Shown: positions 42,132-53,500 of the stretch, piece by piece
How positions within the stretch are numbered: position 1 is the stretch's first letter
How the letters are laid out: every line of letters begins with the position of its first letter
Virus record (IMG/VR): IMGVR_UViG_3300030098_003782
Span: 1-64,000 of that record
Strand: one strand, 5' to 3'
Origin: a virus
DNA: 64,000 nucleotides
Notes under the pieces: model-generated
What the model was told of the DNA's origin: nothing
What the model saw: the letters and a program-made list of their open reading frames with translations, nothing else
Database searches by the model: none
Translations under genes and position numbers: made by a program

Positions 42132-45100
42132 TTATATTGATTTTATATTTACACATCTTTTTTTAGCATCTTCATTATCCTCAACAATTTCATCTATTCT
42201 TTGTTCATGATATTTTGCTAAACCTGGTTGAATATTTTCTCTACCTGCTTGATTACCTTGTATTACAGATTTATCTACTCTCATACCTTCAGAATTATAA
42301 ATATTTAATTCTTTTAATCCATAAGGTATTCCTTTAGTAGTAGATCTTTTATATAAAACATTATCACCTACTTCGTCTACTTTAACAAATAATTTAGTAC
42401 CTTGTGGAGAAGACACTTTAAAATAATCTGTTGTTTTATTTAAAATCTTAGAATATATTCTACTATCTTTTTTATTTAGTTGAATTGTATTTGCAGCTAC
42501 AGACTCTTTATTAACTTTAATTTGATTAACTACATCAGTGTAATAAAAATTACGTATAAAATCATGTGCAAAATTATTACCTAAATATTCTATTTCATCT
42601 AATAATTCAAATTGCTCATAAAAATAAGTTGATGAATTACTTAATACTTCTACAGGTATTATATCTATAAAACTATCATGTCCCGGAGTAAATCCATGTG
42701 ATAATAAAGATATACGTATAAAATCAGTAGCCAACTCTCTTATTTCTGCTTCTGAATCTAAAAATAGATTTTTTAATCCTAAAGAAAATAAATCTGTTTC
42801 ACTTTTTGTAAATGAATTAATATTTTGAAATTTAACTCTAGTTAATATTGAATCTTCCTTAAGATTTTCTGGATGTTCTATTATATTTTTTATAAACATA
42901 TTTTCCTCTAATCTAGGAAATTTAGCTTTTAAATCTTGTAGTTTTGCTAATACATTTGTTTTTGGTCGTATTAATAGATTTCTTATATTATCTTCTGTAA
43001 ATACTGTAGATTTTAAAGGGCTATTTTCTTTAGACATTATTTCTAATAATATAGCTTCTTCTATAAGTCTATGATCAACATCAGATAAATTATCTTTATT
43101 TAATAATGTTCTTATTTGCTCTTTAACTTTAATTACAGATCTTTTATTATGAATAAAAAATTCTGATCCAAAATCTAATAATTTATCAATTAACTGTTTG
43201 TAAGATTTTTGTAGGGGATATGATTCTCCTTCTAAAACACTATTAAGACCTCCAATTAAATCGTTTTGTACTAAAACATCTTTTCTTGATTTATATGATA
43301 ATAATCCACCAAAATTAGCCTGATCTGCACCTTTATCTTGATTTAAAAGTACATAAGCACTTGTTAAATCTCTTCCTGTTTTATGGAAAGATAAGAAATT
43401 ACTAAGATACTGAAGTTGATCTTCATGAATTATATTTTCTTCTGATATATTACTTAATTTTTCCGTAGACATTTCTACAAATCCAAAATCTGAAACTTCT
43501 GAAAATGGCATATCTATATGCTGCCCAACAGTATATTTTGATGTATAGGTATTCCAAGTTTCACTTACAGCTTCGTATAACATATTAGGTGTATATTCAC
43601 CATCTTGATATACTCTAGTTAACATTCTAATAACAGGTTGATTTAAAAAGTCATGCGTAACATATTCATTAATACCTAAAGAGTCAAATAAAATACTAAT
43701 AGGCGCAGTTAAAGCATTATCATTTCTAAAATACATATCTGGATTTTTAGCATTATCTACTGCAGAACTAATACGCTTAGAAATATTATATTCAATCAAT
43801 TCACTTTTTTCACCTCTTGTACGATTAGAAGTAGTTTTATCATCAAATATAGATTGTAAATTATTATATTCTTGACCATCTATAACAGGAGCTAAACCAG
43901 CTTTTAAATGTAATTGAGAATAAACTGCAATATTTTTACCGGTTGCGGCATTAGCATATATTCCAATACCACTGTTACCATCTTTATTCATTCTTTCTAA
44001 TTGAATTTCAGAAAAAGAATCATTATGATCAAATTCTTCTTTTAGTCCTAAAGTTTCTTTAACTTGATTTGCTATAAATGCAAGATTAGGAGAGTCTAAT
44101 GGGGTTACTACCTCTCCAAAATGTGCAAAAGATTTAAGAATAGATTCTGCTAAATCAATTATTATATTTTCTAACTCAGGTCTTTCTAGTTTTTCTAATG
44201 CTGAATAATCTACTTCTGGGCCTATAAATAAATTTCTATAATTTACATTTATTTTTTCCTGTCTTCCAGTCTCAGGGTTTTTTCTTGTATTAGGCTTCAT
44301 TAATTGTAATGTATCAATATCAAAATCAGCTCCCATTTGAACTGTAATACCTGCAGGAACCATAATTGCTTGATCATAATTTCTAGGTAATATATACTTA
44401 ATAATCATAGGAAGCATAGAATTTTTACCTTGAGTAGGAATACGATATCCTATTAATATTCTTAATTCTTCAGGCATTGTGGATAAATCTTCCCCAGGTT
44501 TAAATCCATATTGAGCAGCTAGTTCTTCACTAATAGCTACTTCTGCATGTTTTATAGTACCATTTTCATTTCTAATAAATTTTAATTCTGTCCAAGAGCT
44601 TGGTAAACCCGTAGCTTGATCCCATGTTATATGGCCTCCTAATTCTGCTATTTGTTTAGCACTTCCTCCATTAATTGTTTGTTTAACAATATCTTTTTTA
44701 AGCATCCCCATAATAATACTTTCAAACTTTCGTTTTAAAGTTGGAAAAGCTAAAGGTATTTTAAATCTATAGTTTCCTTTTTCTGTTTTTTCAATCTCTA
44801 AAGCTTTTATATAATTTTCAGCTAATTCTCTATCTTTAATTTCTTGTATTAATCTGGTTCTTAAATTTTTAAGTAAATTTAATTGTGCTGTATTTTGGGC
44901 TTCATATCCAACTGCTTTTACTAAATCTCCATATCCTAAATCATTCATAAGCTTTTTATAGCTTTTATCAATCATATTTGATACAGTATTATGATATAAA
45001 TCAAATACCTGTCTTCCATTTAAAGCTCTTTCATTAATTCTATTTTGATTTACAATATAATTTAATGCGGGATCATTTAAATCTATATTAGATATAATAC

Positions 45101-48100
45101 CTAACATAAATTGTCTACCCAATAAACCATAATCTTTAGTTTTTTCAGGTATTATTTGTGGTATTCTAAATCCTGATCCAGGTAAAGTAGTTACATCCAT
45201 ATTAGTTAATCTGTCTAACACTTGATCAGTATCATTTAAATTTTCTACTCCTGTATAAGCTAATTTTTTAGTACTTACAGTATTTAATACATGCATAGTA
45301 GGTAATTCTGCAAAATTTCCTTCACCTTCTAATCTTTGTCTAATTAACTCTGCAGTAGGATTATTTAATGTAAATTCTTCTGTTAATACCATATAAGAAT
45401 TTTTTGTATTTTGAGGCATCATCATACCATTTTTTTCAACCATAGCATCAAAATATCCTTTTATAGGCTCAAGTCTTCTACGCCTTCCACTATTATCCCT
45501 AAAAAATTTATTTCCAGATCTTCCATTTTTATAATTTTGATATGCCTCTTCATCTTCTTTTTGCCACTCTCCTTTACCTTCTTTAAAAGCTTTATAAAAA
45601 TCTATAGATACAACTCCAAAAGCATCTGACTTATTAGACCTTTTATATGAATTTCCTATTTTTTCTGCATTTATATCTCCTTGAGCTTCTAAAGTTGCTG
45701 TTATAGAATCCCCAATTTGCTCATAAACTACCGGAGTAGTAAAAAAGTCTTCCATTAAACCTTCATTAAACTGTCTATAAAATCCATATCCAGGATCTTT
45801 TAAGTCTCCTTTTAATAATAATTTATACCCAGGAGTTTCCATATTACCAAATCTTTTAGAAAAATCTGTATAACTTTTATTAAAAGCTATCCCTCCTCTA
45901 GTAAATTTTTGTAGTTCAATCTTATGAACCATATTATTAAACTCATATTGTCTAAATAATTCTTCAAGACTAGAATATGGATTAGAAACAGATTTTTTAA
46001 GTTTATCTAATATACCTTTTGATTGATAATAAGCCATATTTTTCTTAGCTCTTTCGTTTAAAGCATCTATAACTTTTGCAACCTCATTGTTTAAAGCATC
46101 ATTAACAGCTTCTCTATTAATAACCATCACATCTCCAGAAAGATAATCTTTCCAGTCTACATCACTTAAAAGATATTGTATTTTTGTTTGAAATACAGCT
46201 GAATTTTCAACCGGTGTTAATTGTAACAATTGAAAAGCTTTACCATCTTTACTTCTTGGGGATTCTTGATAATGAAATCCAGGTATTAACTGATTATCTG
46301 GTAATCCTCCTTCTTCTACTGATTCTGTTTGTAAATCTGCTTGTTGATATCTCATCAAGTCTTGAATTATAAGACCTTTAATTATATCTTTATCAGATAA
46401 ATTAAGTTTAGTTTTAATAGTATCTATAGAAGGAACTGTATAAGCTTTTAACTTAGATCTGTCAGAAAGATTAGGTACAAACATTTTAACGTATCCTCTT
46501 TTTCCTGATCTATCCATAAAAGCTCCAAGTCTTATATAAGCAGATTGTATCTCATTCATTTCACCAAAATCAAAAGATCTTCCACTAAATTTTACATATC
46601 CATCAAATATTTCAGTTGTTAAATTTGCTCTAGCTTCATTAGAAAAATTACCTGCAAGACCTCCATATATTGTTAACCATAAAGATCTGGCTTTAGAATT
46701 ATATTCTGCAGGATTATAAAATACATCTTTTAAAAATGGTTCAAAAAACTCTCTATTATTACCTTTAAGATTTAAAATTAAATCATCCATAGGAGTAGGC
46801 ATATTTATAGGATGTATTGAATTATTTTTAACATTTAAAAATGATGTAAATAAATCTACTTGTCCAGACATTGCTATACTAGAAAATTTAGATAAAATAC
46901 CTCTATAAGTAGTATATATATTTTCTCCTTTATTTACACCTTTTACAAGTCTAGATACTTCTGTCGCAGTTCCATTATCTAGCATATTTTTATATAATGC
47001 AACTCCTTTTAACTTTTGACCTGTTTTAGAAAATTCGGTAGAACCTTCATTAAAATATGTTGTTAATAATTCTTTAGATTTTTGAGGTGAGCTTGTTATA
47101 TCAACTCCTAAAATATGTAAAAAATTAATTAAATCTTCTATTCTTTTTTCTGGTAAAGGTTTAGACGGATTATCATTATAAATTTTATTCATAGATTTAA
47201 AAGTTGTATTTAATTTAGATACTCTTTTTTTATTTGTACTATAAATTAAATTATCCCCAACTTGTCTTATACTGTATAAATGTCTTTCATTTGGAAATCC
47301 TTTATGCTGCACAGCATTTGTTCTCCATTGATCTATAATTCTAGTTTCTACCGCATTTCTATTAGAATTCATAAACTGTAATCCTTCTGTAGTTTCTTTA
47401 GCTAAGAAAAAATTATTTTTACTTTGCATAAAAGTAAATGCAAAACCAGCTCTTAAATTATTATCTGTAGTTTCTCTTAATCGTTTAACAACTTCAGCTA
47501 TATGAGGTTTTGTTTTACCTGCAATATCTAATCTGTTAAGTATTATTGGAAAGGATGTTGAATCTGCTAATATACTTTGAATGTCTTTATAGACCGTATC
47601 AAAAGGTAAGTAATTTTCATAGCCTAAATATGAAGATTCTCCTGAAGGAATAGTTGATAAAAATTCTTTTATTTGAGAATTTATTTTATTTCTCATATCT
47701 TCTTCTACTCTAGATCTAGAATAAATTCTTTCATAAGCTGTTCCCTCCTCTACCTCTTCTAATATAACTTCTCCAAGTTTTAATTTTAATCCATAATTTA
47801 CTAAACCATCCTGCATTAAACTTTCAAATCCTACTCTTCTTAAATTTTCAAGTTCTGAATTATCAATTATATCATTCCAATTTGTATAAATATTTAATAA
47901 ATATTCATGATTATTTTGATTAGGATACATATGAGTTTTAGGCTCTCCTTTTATAGGTCTAACAGATTGTTTTTTAATTTGATTATTAAATAATATTTTG
48001 TCATCTCTTTTTTCATACCATTCTCTTAATACTTCTAATTTCTCTGCTCCCTCTATGGGTAGTCCCTCATTAGTAGAAAAAGCCTCTCTAAGAACTGAAT

Positions 48101-50501
48101 TTTTTACTTTATTATTTAAAGTTTTATATGGAACTTTTTTATTTTGATCTTTATAACTTTGTATTGTATTTCTATATCTAGCTGTTAAATAGTCTATAAC
48201 TTCTTTAATATTTGCATCTGAATATCCTTCTATACTATTAGCTGTATCAGGTCTAAATCTTTGTATATTTCTTTTAAATGTTACAGGAACTACGTTAGAT
48301 TCAAGCATTTCATAAGCTTGTTTTATAGTCATACTATCTTTAAAAAGAGATTTAATAAAATTCCATATATTTTTAAAGAACTTACCTATTTTGCCGCCAG
48401 GAGTTGCCTGCCCATCAGTTAGCATATACTCACTAAACTCTTCAGCCATTTTTTCTTCTAGTACTAATTTCTCAGCTTCTTTTATAGATAACTTTTCTTG
48501 TCCAAATTGTTTTCGTATCTTATTTATTTCTCTTATTTCTTTGTCTGTAGGTATACCGTATTTTTTTCTAGCCTCTTTATACAAAGATTCTCTTTGTTTA
48601 TCATTCATCCATATTCTAAACATACCATGAAATCCTTCATGAAATTCTGTTCCTATTTTAGCATTTTGGTATAAATAAAATGCCATATTTTCAAAATATC
48701 CATGTCTAGTTATATTACCTATTTTATTAACTCCTTCTAATACAGTGGTAGATCCTTTACCAAATCTATCTTCTAACCACTGTTTTGCTTTTTCTTTATC
48801 TATTCTAGGAGAATGTCTAGCATCTCTTTCTGCGCTAAATACAGTTAAGTCATCTAAATCTTCAGGTTTTATTTTAGGAGCTGCAGATATATTAGGTGGA
48901 TTAGTTTTTGCTGTTGGAGGCCCTAAATTAGGAGATATAGCTGGATTTAAACCTCCTTCTGGAATTATAGTAGGATCAGTTAATATAGATTTACCGTCTA
49001 TTAATACATCATTAAATATTACATGTGTATTATAGTAAATAGATCCTTCTATATTTTTTAAATCTGTATTTAAAATTGCTCCATGGTTTTTAATTGGTAT
49101 ATTATAAGCATAGGGGTCACCATGAGCCTCTTCATCAAATAAATATTCTTGATATGAATTATATCCCCCAGGTTTAGTAAATCCTGGAATAGAAAATTTT
49201 TCTTGGCTAGTTAATAAATCTACATTTATTTGGTGTTTTTTATTTTTAAGTGTATTTAAAAATTCATTTATTAAATAACTTGTTTCTTTTGATTTTGGAG
49301 ATTTTATTTTCTTTGATGTTTTCCATTTAAAGTTTGGTACAGGAGAATCTATAGACTCTTCTACAAAACGCCCAACATCATATACAAACTCTTCTCCGTT
49401 TAACCCTTTATTAAACTCTTTAGAATCTATTCTTATAGCTTTATCATGTGTAGGACTATAAAAATTTAAGAATACTACATTTCCTTCATTAAGAGGAACT
49501 TCTTCAATAGATAAAAAATTAGGATCTTTATGTGCAACTTCAAATAATGTGCTATTACCTACTACTTGATTAATATTTTCAACTCTATTTTCAGATAATT
49601 CATTTAATATATATTCATAAGCCTTATCAGATAAATTTCTAGTACTTAATTTAACATATGAATACTTACCTTCTGGAGTCATGGTTAGAGAAAATATTTG
49701 TCCCATATGTTCAGGTTGAGGTATTCTAGTAGGATCTCCTAAATCTCCAATAATAGCCTCTTGTATCTTTGGGTTTAAATAGCTTAAATCTCCAGGATTC
49801 CATCTAGGAGTTTTACCTATACCTGTAGCAACAAGTAATATAGGTCTAGTTTCTTCTCCCGTAGGTGTTATAAAATTACCATCAATATCTCTAAGTGTAG
49901 TCATTTTTAACTCTTCAGTAATATTAAAAAATACTGGCATACCCCCAATTCTAATATTATTAAAATTAGGTATTTTAGAGTCTACTTGTAATTCAACTTT
50001 TTTCGGATTTTTAGCCGTTAAAGCTTCATATATTGCTTTTCTAATATGAGTATTTACATTATGTTCTTTAAAAGATTCTAATAAATCTAATCTATTACCT
50101 TCTTTATCTACAATATATAAAGGAGCTTCTATCCAAGGCTCTTCAAATTTATCTTTATTATTTGCCCAATAATCATTTTCAATAAATTGAATTTCTACAA
50201 AATCTCCAGGTAATACTTTAGGAGTATTTAAATTAGATTGATCTAAATTATCAGAAACATTATTTATAGTATTTGGATTTTTCTTTACAGGTACTATTTC
50301 ATCACCTTGAATTCTAACAGCTCTTCTAATCCTACCTTCTACATTTTGAATTTCATTACCATATTTAGCATTAGCAATTTTTATTTTACTACTATCAACT
50401 TCTTTATTAGGTTGTAGTCTAGCTTCAATTGCAGCTTTTAATTTGGCGATTTCAGCAAGTCTAGCTTCTATATCGCTTATTCTTTTTTTATTACATCCCA
50501 T
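42132..50501 (-). CDS. Giant virion RNA polymerase (2789 aa) with metallopeptidase-like domain
   Basis: The catalytic loop of a two-barrel RNA polymerase is visible as QMGADFDIDTLQLM (Asp2059, Asp2061, Asp2063). It is preceded by LIGYRIPTQGKNSMLPMIIK, the equivalent of the R-x-P segment of cellular beta'. The DFDID loop is the signature of the crAss-like virion polymerase (phi14:2 gp66), which is ejected into the cell and transcribes early genes. At about residues 615-720 there is a zincin motif TEFHEGFHGM (His621, Glu622, His625) with a Glu-rich helix EEKMAEEFSEYML. The N-terminus is a short coiled coil. It is one of the largest proteins in the genome and is coupled to both neighbours by gaps of 1-4 bases. 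Confidence 0.85.
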   Translation of the reverse strand: MGCNKKRISDIEARLAEIAKLKAAIEARLQPNKEVDSSKIKIANAKYGNEIQNVEGRIRRAVRIQGDEIVPVKKNPNTINNVSDNLDQSNLNTPKVLPGDFVEIQFIENDYWANNKDKFEEPWIEAPLYIVDKEGNRLDLLESFKEHNVNTHIRKAIYEALTAKNPKKVELQVDSKIPNFNNIRIGGMPVFFNITEELKMTTLRDIDGNFITPTGEETRPILLVATGIGKTPRWNPGDLSYLNPKIQEAIIGDLGDPTRIPQPEHMGQIFSLTMTPEGKYSYVKLSTRNLSDKAYEYILNELSENRVENINQVVGNSTLFEVAHKDPNFLSIEEVPLNEGNVVFLNFYSPTHDKAIRIDSKEFNKGLNGEEFVYDVGRFVEESIDSPVPNFKWKTSKKIKSPKSKETSYLINEFLNTLKNKKHQINVDLLTSQEKFSIPGFTKPGGYNSYQEYLFDEEAHGDPYAYNIPIKNHGAILNTDLKNIEGSIYYNTHVIFNDVLIDGKSILTDPTIIPEGGLNPAISPNLGPPTAKTNPPNISAAPKIKPEDLDDLTVFSAERDARHSPRIDKEKAKQWLEDRFGKGSTTVLEGVNKIGNITRHGYFENMAFYLYQNAKIGTEFHEGFHGMFRIWMNDKQRESLYKEARKKYGIPTDKEIREINKIRKQFGQEKLSIKEAEKLVLEEKMAEEFSEYMLTDGQATPGGKIGKFFKNIWNFIKSLFKDSMTIKQAYEMLESNVVPVTFKRNIQRFRPDTANSIEGYSDANIKEVIDYLTARYRNTIQSYKDQNKKVPYKTLNNKVKNSVLREAFSTNEGLPIEGAEKLEVLREWYEKRDDKILFNNQIKKQSVRPIKGEPKTHMYPNQNNHEYLLNIYTNWNDIIDNSELENLRRVGFESLMQDGLVNYGLKLKLGEVILEEVEEGTAYERIYSRSRVEEDMRNKINSQIKEFLSTIPSGESSYLGYENYLPFDTVYKDIQSILADSTSFPIILNRLDIAGKTKPHIAEVVKRLRETTDNNLRAGFAFTFMQSKNNFFLAKETTEGLQFMNSNRNAVETRIIDQWRTNAVQHKGFPNERHLYSIRQVGDNLIYSTNKKRVSKLNTTFKSMNKIYNDNPSKPLPEKRIEDLINFLHILGVDITSSPQKSKELLTTYFNEGSTEFSKTGQKLKGVALYKNMLDNGTATEVSRLVKGVNKGENIYTTYRGILSKFSSIAMSGQVDLFTSFLNVKNNSIHPINMPTPMDDLILNLKGNNREFFEPFLKDVFYNPAEYNSKARSLWLTIYGGLAGNFSNEARANLTTEIFDGYVKFSGRSFDFGEMNEIQSAYIRLGAFMDRSGKRGYVKMFVPNLSDRSKLKAYTVPSIDTIKTKLNLSDKDIIKGLIIQDLMRYQQADLQTESVEEGGLPDNQLIPGFHYQESPRSKDGKAFQLLQLTPVENSAVFQTKIQYLLSDVDWKDYLSGDVMVINREAVNDALNNEVAKVIDALNERAKKNMAYYQSKGILDKLKKSVSNPYSSLEELFRQYEFNNMVHKIELQKFTRGGIAFNKSYTDFSKRFGNMETPGYKLLLKGDLKDPGYGFYRQFNEGLMEDFFTTPVVYEQIGDSITATLEAQGDINAEKIGNSYKRSNKSDAFGVVSIDFYKAFKEGKGEWQKEDEEAYQNYKNGRSGNKFFRDNSGRRRRLEPIKGYFDAMVEKNGMMMPQNTKNSYMVLTEEFTLNNPTAELIRQRLEGEGNFAELPTMHVLNTVSTKKLAYTGVENLNDTDQVLDRLTNMDVTTLPGSGFRIPQIIPEKTKDYGLLGRQFMLGIISNIDLNDPALNYIVNQNRINERALNGRQVFDLYHNTVSNMIDKSYKKLMNDLGYGDLVKAVGYEAQNTAQLNLLKNLRTRLIQEIKDRELAENYIKALEIEKTEKGNYRFKIPLAFPTLKRKFESIIMGMLKKDIVKQTINGGSAKQIAELGGHITWDQATGLPSSWTELKFIRNENGTIKHAEVAISEELAAQYGFKPGEDLSTMPEELRILIGYRIPTQGKNSMLPMIIKYILPRNYDQAIMVPAGITVQMGADFDIDTLQLMKPNTRKNPETGRQEKINVNYRNLFIGPEVDYSALEKLERPELENIIIDLAESILKSFAHFGEVVTPLDSPNLAFIANQVKETLGLKEEFDHNDSFSEIQLERMNKDGNSGIGIYANAATGKNIAVYSQLHLKAGLAPVIDGQEYNNLQSIFDDKTTSNRTRGEKSELIEYNISKRISSAVDNAKNPDMYFRNDNALTAPISILFDSLGINEYVTHDFLNQPVIRMLTRVYQDGEYTPNMLYEAVSETWNTYTSKYTVGQHIDMPFSEVSDFGFVEMSTEKLSNISEENIIHEDQLQYLSNFLSFHKTGRDLTSAYVLLNQDKGADQANFGGLLSYKSRKDVLVQNDLIGGLNSVLEGESYPLQKSYKQLIDKLLDFGSEFFIHNKRSVIKVKEQIRTLLNKDNLSDVDHRLIEEAILLEIMSKENSPLKSTVFTEDNIRNLLIRPKTNVLAKLQDLKAKFPRLEENMFIKNIIEHPENLKEDSILTRVKFQNINSFTKSETDLFSLGLKNLFLDSEAEIRELATDFIRISLLSHGFTPGHDSFIDIIPVEVLSNSSTYFYEQFELLDEIEYLGNNFAHDFIRNFYYTDVVNQIKVNKESVAANTIQLNKKDSRIYSKILNKTTDYFKVSSPQGTKLFVKVDEVGDNVLYKRSTTKGIPYGLKELNIYNSEGMRVDKSVIQGNQAGRENIQPGLAKYHEQRIDEIVEDNEDAKKRCVNIKSI

Positions 50502-50504
50502 ATA

Positions 50505-53500
50505 TTAAGTATTACAATTATCGTCTTCTTTGTTAAGCTCTTGTCTTAACCGTTCCTCCTCTTCTAAAAGTTGTTGATAATATTCATCTACACCTTCTAT
50601 AGGAAGTACATCTACTTCAGCTGTTGAGTTATCTATATCTTTTTTCATATCATCATTTAACTCCTCTTTTAATCTTTGTTCTTCTTCTGGAGATATCTCT
50701 TCCTTTATTATTACTTCTTCAGTTGAAAAATCTGTTTTATCTGTTTGAGTTTCACCCTCAACTGTTTCTTCTGTGTTTAAAACAACATCACCTTCTATAA
50801 CTCCTAACTCAATAAGTTTTTCATAAGCATATCTTCTACTTCCCTTTGCATTGTCTCTTCCTGCTCTATAAGGAGCTTGAAATGATAATGTTCCCATTAA
50901 TTTTGAATCGTAATCACTTTTTCGAAGAGGTATTCCTTCTTCTATTTCTTCTTTTATTTCTGGCATTAATTCTGCAGTAACTCGTTCAGAATTACCAGTA
51001 TTTATAGGACCAGTTCCCCATATCCATCTTTGCATAGCATTAACTAGTATAGCTTCGCTGTGTTCTTGAGGATTATTTAAAATATCTTCCATTAAAAAAT
51101 CAGCAATTAATTCGTTTCCTTTTCCTGTTTCTTTAGCTTTGCTATAAATAAATCTTTCTATTTCTTTTTCTGACCTATTTTTATCACGGTATAGTTGTAA
51201 TACTTCTTTATGCTTGTCTTGAAGAACATCTTCTAATAATTTTAATCTTTCTTCTTTACTAGTTACAGGAGGAATACCTTTAATTTTTCTAAAAGATCTA
51301 TGCTTACCGCTTTTCTCATCTTCTTCAATAGGGGTTTCTTTCTTTGTATTATTTTTAGGATTTAATTTTACAGCTTTAAGAGCTTCTAAAACATTAAGTT
51401 TATGTCTTAAATATTTAGCCTGTTTAGGATTATCTCTAATTTCATCTAATTCTTTTATAGTTTTTTCTATTTCCTTATCTATAAGTTCAACAGAAACATT
51501 TGGATCTCCATATTTATCTTGAATTGCTATTTCTTGTTTTTGCATTTTTTTAACTTCAGCTTCTACTTCTTTACGCTTTGCTTTACTAACTGCAGAAGGA
51601 ATATTTCTTAATGCACTTTGTGGATCAGATTCAGTATTTATAATTTCATCTGCTCTTCTATTTGCTGCGTTTTTAATACTTTGCTCTCCTGCAGCTAAGG
51701 CAGCTCTAATATAATTAGTTCGTCCTCTATTTGTTTGTAATCTATTCCAGTTCTCCATAAGATCTTGTAAATTACGATGTAAAAAATAATATTCTGACAT
51801 CTGTTTTTGTATAGCCTCTTTATCTAAAGGATGTTCAAATTTAACATTTTTAACTGAATTTGCAACACCATCTGTAAAAGTTTTATAAGCTTTATTATGC
51901 AGTTCATTTAAATCTTCTTTAGGAATTTGGGCCATAGTTGTTATAACATTTCCATTTTCATCTGTTTTTCCTGTTGCTTGTGCATTTAAAATGTATTCTT
52001 CTACTAAAGCATCAAATTGCTCAGTAGCTAAATCTACTTGTTCTTCTAATGTGCTTAAGGTTACACCTGGAACTAGTGAATCTATTTCTTTAGCTTTATC
52101 TTCTTTTTGGTTACTTATAGTATCTAAAAAAACTGCATTATGAAGAAGTTGAGCTTTAAGCATTTGATTTTCTTTTATTCTGTTTGCTTCTCTTTCTCTT
52201 CTAGTTTTTCCCATTAAAACTCTTGGAAGACCTTTTGTTGCTTCTTCAGAAAACATTTCATCTAAAGCATTTTTTCTTCTAACTATAGTTTCAGTTTCTT
52301 CTAGCATATTATCAATAACTTTATTTTTATCTATTTGTATATCTTGAGCTATACCAAAAAGATTTTTAAATTCTGTATCAGAAAGAGATCTAAAGTCATT
52401 TAATCTAGTTGTAAAAAATTCTAATGTACCTGCATTATCTAATGTTGATATTTCATTTATAAGAGCTTGAGTCATTGCTTGATCAGCTAACTTATCTTTA
52501 CCTTCAGCTCTGTATTTATCAGCTTTATCTAAATAGTACGAAGTTGCTGAACTAGATTGACCTCTATTAATAATACCCATAAAAGCGTCATCATTCATAA
52601 TTTCCTGAACTCTAGAAGCTAGTTTATTTCTATTTTTTACTCTACTATAAGTACCTACACTTCCTCCTATACCTCCAACTATAGCTCCAATCATCATAGA
52701 TTCTAATCCTTCTGTTTCTCCAAACGTTCTAGATAAACCTTCAGTTATAGCTTCTGTTGAAGTTATACCTCCATCATTATCAAATCTAGAAGCATAATAT
52801 TCTGTAGAAGCTACATTAGTAGCATATTGACCTCCTTCTTGTATTGCTTCTACAGTCATTCCTCTTCTTGCTCCACTTGTCCATTTTCTTAATCTTCCTA
52901 ATTTAGAGGCTGATCCTTTATCTACTATTTGTTTACCAGTTTGTTGTAATCCTCCTCCAGTTATTCCACCTTTTAAACTTTGTTTAGTTACACCCCCAGC
53001 TAAAAATTTACCAAACATACCTACATTAGTTATAGATAATATAGACATATTAGCTGCAAAACTAGCATTACCAGCAGCTTGAGATAAAGCTTCTATTTCA
53101 TTTAAAACATGTCCAGGTATACCTTCAGGATATTTTTCTAGAGCTTCGTCCATTAATCTTCTTTTTATATTTTTTTGAGTTTCTCTAGCTTCTACAGAAG
53201 ATTCTGCTAAAGACATCATAGCCCCTGCTTCTAAAGTTAATAGTCCTTTTTTAATTCTTCCTGTTTTATTAACTTTGTCATACATTGATAATAACTGTTC
53301 TCCTCGTTTAGTTCCTTTAGCTGTTTTATAAAGTTTATGTATTCTTTCAGCTTTAGTTGCAGCATTTAATACCCTACTCGCTTGAAGAACTCTACCAGCT
53401 ATTCCTATAGCGCCATATCCTCCAGTCATCCATACAGTTGCTAGTGATCCTAAAGTGTATCCTAAACCATTAGCAGCTTTATCAGCCCAAAAGTTAGCTG

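Noticed and set aside
42132-50501. Long plus-strand frames inside the RNA polymerase gene (for example near 45411 and 48745)
   Set aside because: Shadows of a single uninterrupted minus-strand gene with clear motifs; composition is Ser/Phe/Leu/Ile-rich as expected for reverse reading.
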